A DNA stretch of 64,000 nucleotides from DATARH01 sp036489765 (GCA_036489765.1 DASXFE010000040.1:17851-81850), one strand, 5' to 3'; positions 51,277 through 60,605 are shown, counted from the first letter of the stretch. Made by a program: numbers and translations. Notes: generated by a model not told the origin, from the sequence alone.

Positions 51277-51654
51277 ATGAGCGACGGCCCGCAGATCTAC
51301 GGCTATCACGCGCATGTCTATTACGACGCCGGCACCCTGCCCGCGGCCGAGCGGGTGCATCGGGGGCTGTCCGCCAATTTCCCGATCGAGATGGGCCAAT
51401 TCAGCGGTGCCGAAATCGGCCCGCACCCGGTGCCGCAATTTCAGATCATCTTCACGGTCGCCCAGTTCCAAGACGTCGTGCCGTGGCTGATGGTCAACCG
51501 CGAGGGGCTCGACATCCTCGTCCACCCGCTGACCGACGACATGGTCGACGACCACTCGGTCTATGCGCTGTGGCTCGGCGCGCCGATCGCCTTGAAGCTC
51601 CACACGATGCAGCGCCGCGGTTATCGCGACGCGCTCCTGCCGAAGGCGGCGTGA
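51277..51654 (+). CDS. DOPA 4,5-dioxygenase family protein
   Basis: 125 residues, the normal size of bacterial members. The N terminus IYGYHAHVYYDAGTLPAAER has the conserved H-x-H-x-Y/F, and GPHPVPQFQIIFTVAQFQDV and LDILVHPLTDDMVDDHSVYA are family segments. The fungal and plant relatives cleave DOPA for betalain pigments; bacterial substrates are mostly unknown aromatic diols. The ATG at 51277 follows GAGCGACCAGG. The crotonase gene follows after one base, so the two are an operon. Confidence 0.85.
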   Translation: MSDGPQIYGYHAHVYYDAGTLPAAERVHRGLSANFPIEMGQFSGAEIGPHPVPQFQIIFTVAQFQDVVPWLMVNREGLDILVHPLTDDMVDDHSVYALWLGAPIALKLHTMQRRGYRDALLPKAA

Positions 51655-51655
51655 C

Positions 51656-52573
51656 TTGGGCATCCTTTATGAAAAGCGCGACGGCGTCGCCTACATCACG
51701 CTGAACAACCCGGAAAAGGCGAACATCTTCGACAAGCAGACCTCGGACGAGATCTCCGAGGCGTGGATCGATTTGTGGGAAGACCGCAAGATCCGCTGCG
51801 CGATCCTGACCGGCGCCGGCGAACGCCATTTCTGCGGCGGGCACAATCTCGCGCCGCGCCAGGGGGTGACGCAGGAGGAGCGCGAATACCTCCGCACAAA
51901 CCGTATCTTCTGGCCGCTTGCCGGCACCGTGCACGGGCAGAAGACCGGCGTCGACGGCCGTATGGGCGATCACTACCCGCGGGTGTGGAAGCCGGTGATT
52001 GCCGCGGTCAACGGCTGGGCGGCGGGGGCGGGGCTTTATGTGTTGCTGTCCTCGACCGACATCCGCATCGCCAGCCGCGAGCACGCCCGGTTCAAGTTTG
52101 CGCTGACGACGCAGGGCTGGCTCGGCCACGGGCCGGGCGCGAGCCTCCTGATCAAACAGCTCCGCTATATCGACGCGATGAAGATGCTGCTGACCGACGA
52201 CCCGGTCGACGCCGAGGAGGCACTGCGGATCGGGCTCATCAACGAGGTCGTGCCGCATGCCGAATTGATGGCGAGGGCCGAGACGATCGCGCGCCACATC
52301 TGCTCGATGCCGCCGGTCGCGCTCCGGATGATGAAGGAATTCGTCGTGCGGTTCGGCGATCCCCCGACCGACCAGGCCTGGCACGTGCAGAACCTGATCA
52401 ACAACCTGCTGATCCAGGTGACGACCGACGGCGAGGAAGGGCGCGAGGCCTTCAACGCCAAGCGCAAGCCCAACTTCACCGGGGCGCTGCGGAAGCGTGG
52501 CGAGCCTTGGGCGGAGCCTTCGGAGGAAGACGCCGAGCGGTTGGACGAGATCTATCGGAGCGGGGAGTTTTAG
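51656..52573 (+). CDS. Enoyl-CoA hydratase/isomerase family protein, TTG start
   Basis: 305 residues. Crotonase fold: GVAYITLNNPEKANIFDKQT, oxyanion-hole segment ILTGAGERHFCGGHNLAP, second oxyanion GWAAGAGLYVLLSSTDIRIA, then RYIDAMKMLLTDDPVDAEEA and GREAFNAKRKPNFTG at the C-terminal end. The only start in frame that keeps the first strand is TTG at 51656, one base after the dioxygenase stop; weak initiation would be compensated by coupling. The acyl-CoA substrate is unknown. Confidence 0.86.
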   Translation: MGILYEKRDGVAYITLNNPEKANIFDKQTSDEISEAWIDLWEDRKIRCAILTGAGERHFCGGHNLAPRQGVTQEEREYLRTNRIFWPLAGTVHGQKTGVDGRMGDHYPRVWKPVIAAVNGWAAGAGLYVLLSSTDIRIASREHARFKFALTTQGWLGHGPGASLLIKQLRYIDAMKMLLTDDPVDAEEALRIGLINEVVPHAELMARAETIARHICSMPPVALRMMKEFVVRFGDPPTDQAWHVQNLINNLLIQVTTDGEEGREAFNAKRKPNFTGALRKRGEPWAEPSEEDAERLDEIYRSGEF

Positions 52574-52583
52574 GTTCCCCGCC

Positions 52584-52777
52584 GTGCTGGCGATCAACTC
52601 TGCAACCCACCCGAGACCGGGATCATGGCCGCGGCGCTGAAGCGCATCAAAAACGCACGGCTCTACCTGATCCCCGCCAGCACCGAGACGCGCGGCCACG
52701 GCACGACCGCAATGGCGAAATTGTGGAAGGACCAGCTCGGGCCGTTCCTGGCGGGCGTGCCGGAACGGCGGATGTAG
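52584..52777 (+). pseudogene. Alpha/beta hydrolase C-terminal remnant (MetX-like)
   Basis: VLAINSA in one frame is followed, after a small deletion, by NPPETGIMAAALKRIKNARL, YLIPASTETRGHGTTAMAKL and WKDQLGPFLAGVPERRM to TAG 52775-52777. The residues match the end of homoserine-acetyltransferase-like alpha/beta hydrolases, including the catalytic His in G-H-G-T. The whole N-terminal part is absent. It lies in the gap between the crotonase and the GlcG-like gene. Confidence 0.6.
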
Positions 52778-52860
52778 TAAAGGAGCGCTGGCGTCTCGCC
52801 CGCATCCCAAAAAGAGCGGGCAGCCGTTCGACAAGCTCAGGAGCCCGCGCCCCCGCACGG

Positions 52861-53259
52861 CTACTTCAGCGCTGCCGCCCCCGCCGCGGCGCAATCCTCG
52901 TCTTCCTGCGAGGTGCCGCCGCCGACGCCGCAGGCGCCGACGAGGATGCCGTTGCGGTAGAGCGGCACGGCGCCCTGGCCCATGATCATATGGCCGCCCT
53001 CGGCAACGGCGATGCCGCGCGGGGTCGGCTGGTCGGCGCGCGCCGCCATGACGCCGCTGGGCCGGCCGAATGCCGCCGAGGCGACCGCCTTGCCCTGGCT
53101 GCCGTAGACGCCGGCCCAGATCGCGCCATCCATGCGCTGCAGCGCGACGAGCCGGCCGCCTTCGTCGACGACCGCCGCGGTCACCTTGATGTTGAGCTCC
53201 TCGGCCTTGGCGAGGGTGGCGCGCAGGACGCGGTTGGCCTGGTTGAGGGTGATGGGCAT
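52861..53259 (-). CDS. GlcG/HbpS family protein (DUF336)
   Basis: 132 residues. Typical pattern: ITLNQANRVLRATLAKAEEL, VTAAVVDEGGRLVALQRMDG and the C-terminal YRNGILVGACGVGGGTSQED with CAAAGAAAL. Members bind heme or cobalamin, or accompany glycolate and aromatic catabolic genes; none of these roles can be chosen here. It stands 33 bases before the large CoA-transferase gene in the same direction. Confidence 0.88.
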   Translation of the reverse strand: MPITLNQANRVLRATLAKAEELNIKVTAAVVDEGGRLVALQRMDGAIWAGVYGSQGKAVASAAFGRPSGVMAARADQPTPRGIAVAEGGHMIMGQGAVPLYRNGILVGACGVGGGTSQEDEDCAAAGAAALK

Positions 53260-53292
53260 CGGGGTTTCCTCCGGTAGTCGAGTGCGCGAAGC

Positions 53293-55443
53293 CTAACCCA
53301 ACGCGCCGGTTTGGCGCAGCGCGGCGATCTCCTGGGGTGAAAGCCCGAGGACCTCCGCCAGCACCGCGTCGGTGTCGGCGCCGAGGCCCGGCGCAGGGCC
53401 GGTGGCGCGGCCGAGGGTCGAGCGCCACGGCAAGCCGGGGAGCGCGCCGCCGTCGTGGGCGTCCCAAAAGCCGCGGGCGCGCAGGTGCTCGCTGGCGGCG
53501 AGGGCGGATGAGTCGGCGAGCACCGCGTGGGGCACGCCGGCGGCGCGCAAGGTCGCCGCGGCCTCGCCGGCCGACAGGTGCGAGGCCCAGCCGCTCAACA
53601 CGCCGTCGATGCCGCCGCGCCGCTCATTGCGCTGGCGCGGGCCCCATTCGGCGAGATGCGCCATCGCCGGGATCGCGCCACAGAGGGCGTGCCACTCGTC
53701 CTCGGTGGTCACGGCAAGGGCGATCCAGGAATCGTCGCCGGCACAACGATAGGCGCCGTGCGGGACGAAGCGGGCGGAGCGGTTGCCCTGCGGCTTCGGC
53801 GCCTTGCCGAGCTGTGTCGCGAGCAAAGGCTCGGCCATCGTGTAGAGAAGGGCCTCGATCATCGAGAAATCGACGCGCGCGACCGTGCCCTCGCGGCGGC
53901 GGTGCCACAAGGCGGCGGCGGTGATCGTGGCCAGCATCAGCCCGCACATCGGGTCGAGCCAGGCAAACCCGACGCGGGGCGGAACGCCCGGATGGCGGTT
54001 GAGCCCGGCGAACCCGGCATAGCACTGGAGGAGCGTACCATAGGCCACGGCCTGCCGCTCGGGCCCGGTGCGGCCGAGGCCGGAGGCGGAGACGTAGATC
54101 AGGTTCGGGTTGACCGCGCGCAGCGCCTCGGCGCCGAGGCCGAGCCTATCCATGACGCCGGTCGCGAAATTCTCGATCAGCACATCGGATCTGGCGGCCA
54201 GGGCGCGGGCGGTTTCGACGGCTTCGGGCTGCTTCAGGTCTAGGACGATGGCCTTCTTGGCCTGGCCCAGCACGGTGTGAAGCTCGCTCGTGCGGCCCGG
54301 GTCGCCGCGGCCCGGCGCCTCGATCTTGATGATTTCGGCGCCCATCGCGGCGAGATACCGCGTCGTCGTCGGCCCGGCGATGACCCAGCTGAAATCGAGA
54401 ACCCGGACGCCGCCGAGCGGCAGTTTCCCGCGGGACGCTGTGGATTTCGAGCCGGGGGACATGGTCAACCCGAACGGGGCGCTCGGCGCCTTGACGGTTT
54501 TGCCGGCGATCGCCACGGGGCGGTAGAAGTGCCGGTGCGCGAGCTGCGGCGAGGCGAGCTGTTCTTCGGGCTCGCGCAGCGGGAAGCTCGGAACATGGGC
54601 TTCCTGGGCCTGGTCGGCGATCCACTGCTTGTCGTGCTGGCGGCTCCACTCGGACATGAGCGCGTGCAGAGCGTCGAAATTGGCGGCGCGGTCGGGCTTG
54701 GTCGCAAAACGCGGCTCGGCGCCCCAGGCGGGGGAGCCCATGACCGTGAGCCAGGCGGCCCATTGCCGGTCCTCGCGCGGCGAGATCGCGGCGTAGCCGT
54801 CGCGCGCCGGGAGGATGCACACGGTCGCGCCGTTGCCGTCGCCGACGCGCTTGCGCGGCCGACTCGGCTTGCCGAGACCGGCGCGGGCGAGCTCGGTCAT
54901 CGCCATCGTCGCCAGCGCCTCTTCGATCGAGACGTCGACGATGGCGCCTGGATGGGACGAAAGAAGCGCGTGCATCGCGGCGCAGGCGGCGGCGATCCCT
55001 CCGATAAATGCCGACTGCTCACCGACCGGCCGCATCGGCGGCTCGGCGAGGTCGTCAACCTGACCGGTCAAGAGATGGGCGATACCGCTCGCGTAGAGGA
55101 GAGTGAGGTCGGTCCCCGGCGCGTCAGCCTTGGGGCCGGTCTGGCCGTAAGGCGAGATCAGCGCAAGCACCGCGTGCTGATTGGCCCGTCGCAGACTGTC
55201 GGGGTCGTGGCCGCGTTTCGCGAGCGCCGCCGGGTTGCCTTCGGCGATGATCAGATCGGCGGCGGCGAGCGCGTCGGGCGGGGCTGGCGGCTTGCCGTGG
55301 TTCAGGTATTCGGCGAGCGGGGTCGAATGGTCGGCCCGGATCGTCACGACCGCGGCGCCGATATCGGCGAAAAGACGGCCGCAGACCGCGGCGGCGAGGC
55401 CGTCGCCGAGCTGGACGATGTTGATTCCGCCGAGCAATGTCAT
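53293..55443 (-). CDS. Double-length family III CoA transferase
   Basis: 716 residues, nearly twice a normal CaiB/BaiF protein. The first half starts LLGGINIVQLGDGLAAAVCG, RLFADIGAAVVTI, and has LISPYGQTGPKADAPGTDLT and GAIVDVSIEEALATM. The second half (from about residue 345) restarts with the full signature LPLGGVRVLDFSWVIAGPTT, AAMGAEIIKIEAPGRGDPGR, LDLKQPEAVETARALA, YVSASGLGRTGPERQAVAYG and RVDFSMIEALLYTMAEPLL. The first copy lacks part of the N-terminal core (short AEYLNHGKPPAPPDALAAAD), so one half may be non-catalytic. The start ATG overlaps the LLM gene stop (ATGA at 55440-55443). Confidence 0.88.
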   Translation of the reverse strand: MTLLGGINIVQLGDGLAAAVCGRLFADIGAAVVTIRADHSTPLAEYLNHGKPPAPPDALAAADLIIAEGNPAALAKRGHDPDSLRRANQHAVLALISPYGQTGPKADAPGTDLTLLYASGIAHLLTGQVDDLAEPPMRPVGEQSAFIGGIAAACAAMHALLSSHPGAIVDVSIEEALATMAMTELARAGLGKPSRPRKRVGDGNGATVCILPARDGYAAISPREDRQWAAWLTVMGSPAWGAEPRFATKPDRAANFDALHALMSEWSRQHDKQWIADQAQEAHVPSFPLREPEEQLASPQLAHRHFYRPVAIAGKTVKAPSAPFGLTMSPGSKSTASRGKLPLGGVRVLDFSWVIAGPTTTRYLAAMGAEIIKIEAPGRGDPGRTSELHTVLGQAKKAIVLDLKQPEAVETARALAARSDVLIENFATGVMDRLGLGAEALRAVNPNLIYVSASGLGRTGPERQAVAYGTLLQCYAGFAGLNRHPGVPPRVGFAWLDPMCGLMLATITAAALWHRRREGTVARVDFSMIEALLYTMAEPLLATQLGKAPKPQGNRSARFVPHGAYRCAGDDSWIALAVTTEDEWHALCGAIPAMAHLAEWGPRQRNERRGGIDGVLSGWASHLSAGEAAATLRAAGVPHAVLADSSALAASEHLRARGFWDAHDGGALPGLPWRSTLGRATGPAPGLGADTDAVLAEVLGLSPQEIAALRQTGALG

Positions 55444-56447
55444 CTTGTGCCCGTGGGGGCGCAGGCGCGGATCACCGCCTCGAAAGTCGCCTTCGACGAG
55501 GGGCCGCGGGCGTAGGGGCTCAGCACCGGGACGTCGATGCCCGAGGCGCGGTATTCCTCGATCCGCTCGCGGCATTGCGCCGGGGTGCCGGCGATACTGG
55601 TCGCGTCGATCATGCGGTCGCTCGTAGCACGCTCGGCGGCCTCGCGGTCGCCTCGGGCGAAAGCCTCCGCGATCGCGGCGGCCTCTTCGGCAAAGCCGTG
55701 CTCGGCCATCAGCTTGTTGTAGCGCGGGAAAAATCCGGCATAGAAGGCGAGGCCGGGGCGGAGCTGGGCGAGCGCTTCTTGCTTTGTGTCGGCGACGATC
55801 GTGGGCAGCAGCGTGACGATCGTGATGGCCGCCGGGTCGCGGCCGGCGGTGCGGGCGCCCTCGCTGAGCTGAGCGCGGATCTCGGGTGCGGTCTTGACCG
55901 TGCTGCGGGTCAGGATGATCCCATCGGCGATCTCGCCGCACAGCGCGACCATCTTCGGGAACACCGCGGAAATGTAGATCGGCAGGGCTGGCCGATGGGG
56001 TTTGAACCAGAGCTCGAAGTTCTCGATGCTAAAGGTCTCACCGGTATAGGTGGCGCGGGCGTCGCGGAGCAGGTTGCGGATCAGCTCGACCGTCTCGCGG
56101 GTGCGGGTCAGCGGTTTGCCGTAGGGGACGCCGTGCTCACCCTCGACCTGCACCCGATGGCTCGACCCGACACCGAGGATGTGGCGGCCTGCCGAGACGT
56201 CGTCGACCGTCGCCGCGGCCATCGCGATCGTCGGCGCGGTGCGGACAAAGACGCTGGTGATGCCGGTGCCGAGGATGATCCGCTTCGATTGCAGCGCGGC
56301 GGCGGCGAGCACGGCGAACTGGTCCCCGCCGTGGCCCTCCGCGACCCAAGCCGATTCATACCCGAGGGAGTCGGCGAGGCCGATCAGGGACGCGATCTCC
56401 GCCGGCGAGGGGCCGCCGGAAAAGGCCATGCCGAGGCGGGCGGTCAT
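55440..56447 (-). CDS. LLM-class flavin-dependent oxidoreductase 1
   Basis: 335 residues. Luciferase-like TIM barrel: LGMAFSGGPSPAEIASLIGL, DSLGYESAWVAEGHGGDQFA, ILGTGITSVFVRTAPTIAMA and the typical GRHILGVGSSHRVQVEGEHG with ETVELIRNLLRDARATYTGE. Members use FMNH2 or coenzyme F420 to oxidise diverse organics; which cofactor is used cannot be told. Coupled to the double CoA transferase by a four-base overlap. Confidence 0.88.
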   Translation of the reverse strand: MTARLGMAFSGGPSPAEIASLIGLADSLGYESAWVAEGHGGDQFAVLAAAALQSKRIILGTGITSVFVRTAPTIAMAAATVDDVSAGRHILGVGSSHRVQVEGEHGVPYGKPLTRTRETVELIRNLLRDARATYTGETFSIENFELWFKPHRPALPIYISAVFPKMVALCGEIADGIILTRSTVKTAPEIRAQLSEGARTAGRDPAAITIVTLLPTIVADTKQEALAQLRPGLAFYAGFFPRYNKLMAEHGFAEEAAAIAEAFARGDREAAERATSDRMIDATSIAGTPAQCRERIEEYRASGIDVPVLSPYARGPSSKATFEAVIRACAPTGTR

Positions 56448-56456
56448 GGGATTTCT

Positions 56457-56575
56457 CCCTCTCCGCCCGTTGGGGGGAGAGGGCCGAGGTGAAGTGGGAA
56501 TCCTCGGCGTCTGCCCACCTCACCTTCCCATCGCTGAGCGGGCCCCGTCCTCTCCCCCCAATGGGCGGAGAGGAC
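56457..56575. repeat. Long inverted repeat
   Basis: Left arm CCCTCTCCGCCCGTTGGGGG and right arm ending CCCCCAATGGGCGGAGAGGA are inverted copies of about 30 bases flanking about 58 bases. It fills the gap between the two minus-strand genes 56593-57396 and 55440-56447. Confidence 0.75.
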
Positions 56576-56592
56576 GAATTCCACGGCCGCCA

Positions 56593-57396
56593 TCAGTCGT
56601 TCGCCGCGTCCAGCGTCGGCAACCGATACCGGTCTTCGGGGTCGTTCCAGCCTTTGAAGTTGGGTTTGCGCTTTTCGGCGAAGGCGGCGCGCGATTCCAT
56701 CAGGTCGTTCTTGTCGCCGTGCTCGTGGAGGAGGGCGGCGAGGCGCTGCTGGTCGCCAGTCGGCGAGGGACGCATCTGGCGCATCATGTGGACCGTGTTG
56801 ACGCGCGAGGCGGGCGGCAGGGTCAGCAGGTGCTCGGCCATTTTCATCGCTTCGGGGATGAGCTGGTCGGGCTCGACGAGGCGATTGATGAAGCCGATGT
56901 CGTAGAAGCGCTCGGCGGTGAAGCGGAAACCGAGGGCCATCTCCATCGCGATCGGGTAGGGCACGTTGGCGAGGTGGCCGTGGTTGTAGCCGCCGAGGAG
57001 CCAGCGCTTCGCCTCGGACACCTCGAAGACCGCACCCTTGGCGGCGACGCGGAGGTCGGTGCGCTCGACGAGCATAAAGCCGCCGCCCATCGCATAGCCG
57101 TTGACCGCGGCGATGACCGGCTTTTCGAGCGCGCCGGACATGAAGGGGTCCTCGATCGACGGGCGGCGGCCGCCCGGCGCGCCGTCCTGCAGCGATTGCT
57201 TCATGTCCTCGCCGGCACAAAAGCCGCGGCCGGTGCCGGTGAAGATCGCGACCTCGAGGTGGGGGCTCTTGCGGAACTCGGTCCAGGTCTCGGCCAGCAT
57301 CTGGCGCATCTCGGCGTTGAGCGCGTTGAGGCTGTCCGGGCGGTTCATCCGCACGATCAGGATCTGGCCGTGGGTTTCGGTTTCGACGACAGGCAT
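56593..57396 (-). CDS. Enoyl-CoA hydratase/isomerase family protein 2
   Basis: 267 residues, standard crotonase length. QILIVRMNRPDSLNALNAEM, oxyanion-hole AIFTGTGRGFCAGEDMKQSL, VIAAVNGYAMGGGFMLVERT and the C-terminal ESRAAFAEKRKPNFKG are visible. The last motif recurs almost identically in the crotonase at 51656 (KRKPNFTG), so the two probably belong to the same subgroup. The upstream cupin gene ends 12 bases before the start, so they are co-transcribed. Confidence 0.88.
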   Translation of the reverse strand: MPVVETETHGQILIVRMNRPDSLNALNAEMRQMLAETWTEFRKSPHLEVAIFTGTGRGFCAGEDMKQSLQDGAPGGRRPSIEDPFMSGALEKPVIAAVNGYAMGGGFMLVERTDLRVAAKGAVFEVSEAKRWLLGGYNHGHLANVPYPIAMEMALGFRFTAERFYDIGFINRLVEPDQLIPEAMKMAEHLLTLPPASRVNTVHMMRQMRPSPTGDQQRLAALLHEHGDKNDLMESRAAFAEKRKPNFKGWNDPEDRYRLPTLDAAND

Positions 57397-57407
57397 TGGG
57401 GGCTCCT

Positions 57408-57935
57408 TTAGCGGGCGAGATGGGCGCCGCGGCGGCGGTAGAGCTCGTCATCGGCATAGCCCATCGTCTCGGGGCGGCCGCGGCCGAGCATGACCTGAAA
57501 ATAGACGGGTTCGAGGCTCTCGTTCTGGTAGCCGTGGATGACGCCGGGCGGGCAGGCGATGCACTCCCACGGGCCGAGCCGGCGGGTCACGCGGGTACCG
57601 GCCTCGTCCTCGACAAAGACGGTGAGGTAGCCCTGGAGGACGAAGAATACTTCCTCGACCTCATGCGTGTGCGCGGCATTGCCCTCGCCGGGCGGGACGA
57701 ACATGACGCTGAGGGTAAAGGCGCGGGCCGGGATGACGCTCGGGTCGTCGTGCTTGCCCGAGCCGCCGGCGCCGATAAAGCGGTGCTGGGCCCGGCGGTA
57801 GCCGTCGATCCTCGCATCCTCGAAGGCCTCCCAATCCGGCGTCTTCTCGCGGAACCGGCCGATATGGCGCTCGGCGATGTCCTCGAGGGTCAGCTCCGCG
57901 ATGTCGGGCGGTATCGGATGCCGGCGGGTCGCCAT
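57408..57935 (-). CDS. Cupin domain protein
   Basis: 175 residues from the ATG at 57935 with AGGAG upstream. A cupin barrel with metal-ligand motif NAAHTHEVEEVFFVLQGYLT (H-x-H-x-x-x-E) and the second-motif His in CPPGVIHGYQN. N-terminal ~60 residues are helical (LTLEDIAERHIGRFREKTPD). The sequence fits small dioxygenase-like or binding cupins. It precedes the crotonase; the divergent amidohydrolase starts 128 bases away. Confidence 0.82.
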   Translation of the reverse strand: MATRRHPIPPDIAELTLEDIAERHIGRFREKTPDWEAFEDARIDGYRRAQHRFIGAGGSGKHDDPSVIPARAFTLSVMFVPPGEGNAAHTHEVEEVFFVLQGYLTVFVEDEAGTRVTRRLGPWECIACPPGVIHGYQNESLEPVYFQVMLGRGRPETMGYADDELYRRRGAHLAR

Positions 57936-58062
57936 AACCACTCCTGTTCCCTTACCCGCCGATGCAAGCGCCCCCACCCGCGCCTGTCAACCATGCCGCC
58001 AAGCCCGGTTGACCGCGGGGCGGGAAGGACGGATCGTTTCGTGTCCTCACAGGAGATGCGCG

Positions 58063-59784
58063 ATGGCCCTCGATTTGTTGATTCGCAACGGCACCGTGAT
58101 CGATGGGTCGGGTGGGGCGCGGTATCGGGCGGATGTCGGGGTCAAGGGCGGGCGGATCGTCGAGATCGGCCGGATTCGGGAGCCGGCGGAGCGGGCGATC
58201 GACGCCGAGGGGATGATCGTCGCTCCCGGGTTCATCGACGGGCACACGCATATGGACGCGCAGGTTGCGTGGGACCCGCTCGGGAGCTGCTCGTGCTGGC
58301 ATGGCGTGACCAGCGTCGTCATGGGGAATTGCGGGTTCGCGCTGGCGCCGTGCAAGCCCGAGGACCGCGAGTGGTTCGCGCGGTGCCTGACCGCCGTCGA
58401 GGACATCCCGACCGAGGCGATGATGGCCGGGATCGACTGGACCTGGGAGACCTTTCCCGAATACCTCGCCAATGTCGAACGCCTGCCGAAGGGGCTCAAT
58501 TACGGGATGTATATCGGCCACTCGGCGCTGCGCATGTATGCCATGGGGGCGAAGCGGGGGCTCAGCGAGAAGGCGAGCGAAGACGACCTTCGCCGGATGG
58601 AACACATCGTCGCCGAGGCCGTGTGCGCCGGGGCGATGGGGTTTTCGAGCTCGGTCGCGACGACGCACCTGACCCCCGACGACTCGCCGGTCGCGAGCCG
58701 CATCGCGGACTGGGCCGAGATTGAGCGGCTGGTCGGGGCGATGGCGGGGCTCAACTCCGGGATCTTCCAGATCGGGCCGGACATTTCGGGCGGCGAGGCG
58801 CAGAAGGCATGCCTCGACCGGCTGCGCAAGATCGCGCTCGAAACCGGGCGGCCGATCATGTTCGGGATGCTGTCGACCAAGCAGGGGATCGACCCGAACA
58901 GGTGGGATTTCCAGCTCCGCCACATGGACGAGACCGTCGCGCAGGGCGGGCGGATGTACGGGCAGGCAACGACGCGGTCGATCAACGCGGTGTTCTCACT
59001 GCGCTCATACCTGCCGTTCGATGTGCTGCCGGCGTGGAAGGAGGTGCGGGCGCTGCCATTAGACGAGCAGAAGGCACGGCTGCGCGACCCCGAGATGCGG
59101 GCGCGGCTGGTCGCCGAAGAGGCGACGATGAAGCCGCGTGAGCGCACACTGCAAGGCGGCGGTGCGGCGACCACCGACCCGAGGAAGCCCAATTACGATA
59201 ATTTGTTCCCGATGCTCGATGTGAACTGGGATGACCCGAGCGTCGGCGAGCTGTCGCGGCGGACCGGCAAGCACCCGGTCGAGGTGGTGCTCGATCTGGC
59301 CCTGGAAAACGACAACCGGATGTTCGTGCAACCGATCGTCAACGAGGTGCCGGACGACGTGCTCGGGATTTTGAAGCACCCGCGGACATTGGCAACCTTC
59401 TCCGATTCCGGCGCGCATGTGTGCCAGGAGATGGGGTCGTCATTGCAGACGCATCTGTTGAGCTATTGGGTGCGGGCGAAGGAGGCGTTCTCGCTCGAAG
59501 AGGCGGTGCGGATGCTGACCTTCGACAACGCCTCGGCCTGGGAACTGCCGGATCGCGGGCTGCTGCGGACCGGGTACGCTGCCGACCTCGTCGTGTTCGA
59601 TGCCGACGCGGTCAAGCCGCAACTGCCGACCGTCGAGCGGGACCTGCCGGGCGGCGCGCGGCGGCTCGTGCAGAAGGCGGACGGGATCATGGCGACCGTG
59701 GTGAATGGGGTCGTCGCGATCGAGAACGGGCAGGCGACCGGCGATCACGGTGGGCAGGTGCTGAAGGGGAGGCATGCGGCGTGA
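58063..59784 (+). CDS. D-aminoacylase-type amidohydrolase
   Basis: 573 residues. Composite-domain amidohydrolase: LLIRNGTVIDGSGGARYRAD, GFIDGHTHMDAQVAWDP (the H-x-H-x-D metal site), GVTSVVMGNCGFALAP, FSSSVATTHLTPDD and the late SDSGAHVCQEMGSSLQTHLL with GLLRTGYAADLVVFDADAV. The G-N-C-G and S-D-S/T-G-A-H positions are those of N-acyl-D-amino-acid deacylases, which release D-amino acids from N-acyl forms; many close relatives have unproven substrates. The ATG at 58063 follows AGGAGATGCG. The next gene starts inside its stop (GTGA at 59781). Confidence 0.88.
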   Translation: MALDLLIRNGTVIDGSGGARYRADVGVKGGRIVEIGRIREPAERAIDAEGMIVAPGFIDGHTHMDAQVAWDPLGSCSCWHGVTSVVMGNCGFALAPCKPEDREWFARCLTAVEDIPTEAMMAGIDWTWETFPEYLANVERLPKGLNYGMYIGHSALRMYAMGAKRGLSEKASEDDLRRMEHIVAEAVCAGAMGFSSSVATTHLTPDDSPVASRIADWAEIERLVGAMAGLNSGIFQIGPDISGGEAQKACLDRLRKIALETGRPIMFGMLSTKQGIDPNRWDFQLRHMDETVAQGGRMYGQATTRSINAVFSLRSYLPFDVLPAWKEVRALPLDEQKARLRDPEMRARLVAEEATMKPRERTLQGGGAATTDPRKPNYDNLFPMLDVNWDDPSVGELSRRTGKHPVEVVLDLALENDNRMFVQPIVNEVPDDVLGILKHPRTLATFSDSGAHVCQEMGSSLQTHLLSYWVRAKEAFSLEEAVRMLTFDNASAWELPDRGLLRTGYAADLVVFDADAVKPQLPTVERDLPGGARRLVQKADGIMATVVNGVVAIENGQATGDHGGQVLKGRHAA

Positions 59785-60601
59785 CCGCCGGCAAATTGGT
59801 GATGGCGGCGATCGCCTCGCACTCGCCGCGGATCGGGGTCGAGGCGACGGCGCCGGATTTCCTGCGCGGCGTCATCCGCGGCGAATACGCGCTCGGGCGG
59901 GCGATCCAGGCGCTGGAGCCCGACGTGATCGTTTTTGCAATCAGCGCATTGGGTGACGACGTTCACCTGGTACGTGACGTGTCAGGCCCGACATCACGGA
60001 AATTGCGTGTCGGACGAACTGCCCGATCTGATCCCCGGCGTGCCCTATGACCGGCCGGGTGACCCGGAATTCGGCGCGGCGCTGGTCGACGCGATCAAGT
60101 GGCATGGGCTCCTCGCCGGGCGCAACGAGACGCCGCATTACAAATGGGATTACGGCACCTTCGTGCCACTGCAATATCTTGACCCCGCCGAGCGGATCCC
60201 GGTCGTGACGATGGGCACCTGCATCCTCGCCGATCTCGACGAATGCTACCGCGTCGGCCAGGCCGTCCGCGACGCGGCCGAGGGGAGCGGAAAGCGGGTC
60301 GTCTTCGTCGCCAGCTCGGCGCTTTCGCATCGGTTGGTGCGCAACCCGGCCGCCTGGCCGCTCGCCGAGCACCGGGCGCTCGACCGGCAATTCGTCGCGA
60401 TGCTCGAAGGCGTTCGGCTGGGCGAGGCACGGCGGTTTCTGGACGGGTATGCGAAGGAAACCTCGGTCGAGATGGGTGGGCGGAACATCGCCTCGTTCCT
60501 CGGCGCTGGATGGAGCGGACCGCCTGTGTGGGGCCGAGTACGGCGAGTACGGGCCGTCCTCGGGTGCCGGGCATACGAATTTCGGGGTTGCGGTGGGATA
60601 A
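59781..60601 (+). pseudogene. LigB-type extradiol dioxygenase interrupted by two frameshifts
   Basis: A class III (LigB superfamily) extradiol ring-cleavage dioxygenase, readable only across three frames. Frame A from GTG 59781: LVMAAIASHSPRIGVEATAP, LEPDVIVF. An extra T in the TTTTT run at 59932-59936 shifts to frame B: SAHWVTTFTWYVTCQARHHG, NCVSDELPDLIPGVPY, FVASSALSHRL, MGGRNIASFLGA. At about 60505 two bases are missing, giving frame C: LDGADRLCGAEYGEYGPSSG, AGHTNFGVAVG and TAA 60599-60601. Repairing both gives about 270 residues, close to the family. It is either a decaying gene or carries sequencing/assembly errors. The operon link to the amidohydrolase (GTGA overlap) is intact. Confidence 0.8.
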
Positions 60602-60605
60602 ACAA

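Noticed and set aside
59932..59936. Programmed +1 frameshift in the dioxygenase
   Set aside because: No slippery heptamer or stimulatory structure is evident, and a second, unrelated indel follows; error or decay is simpler.
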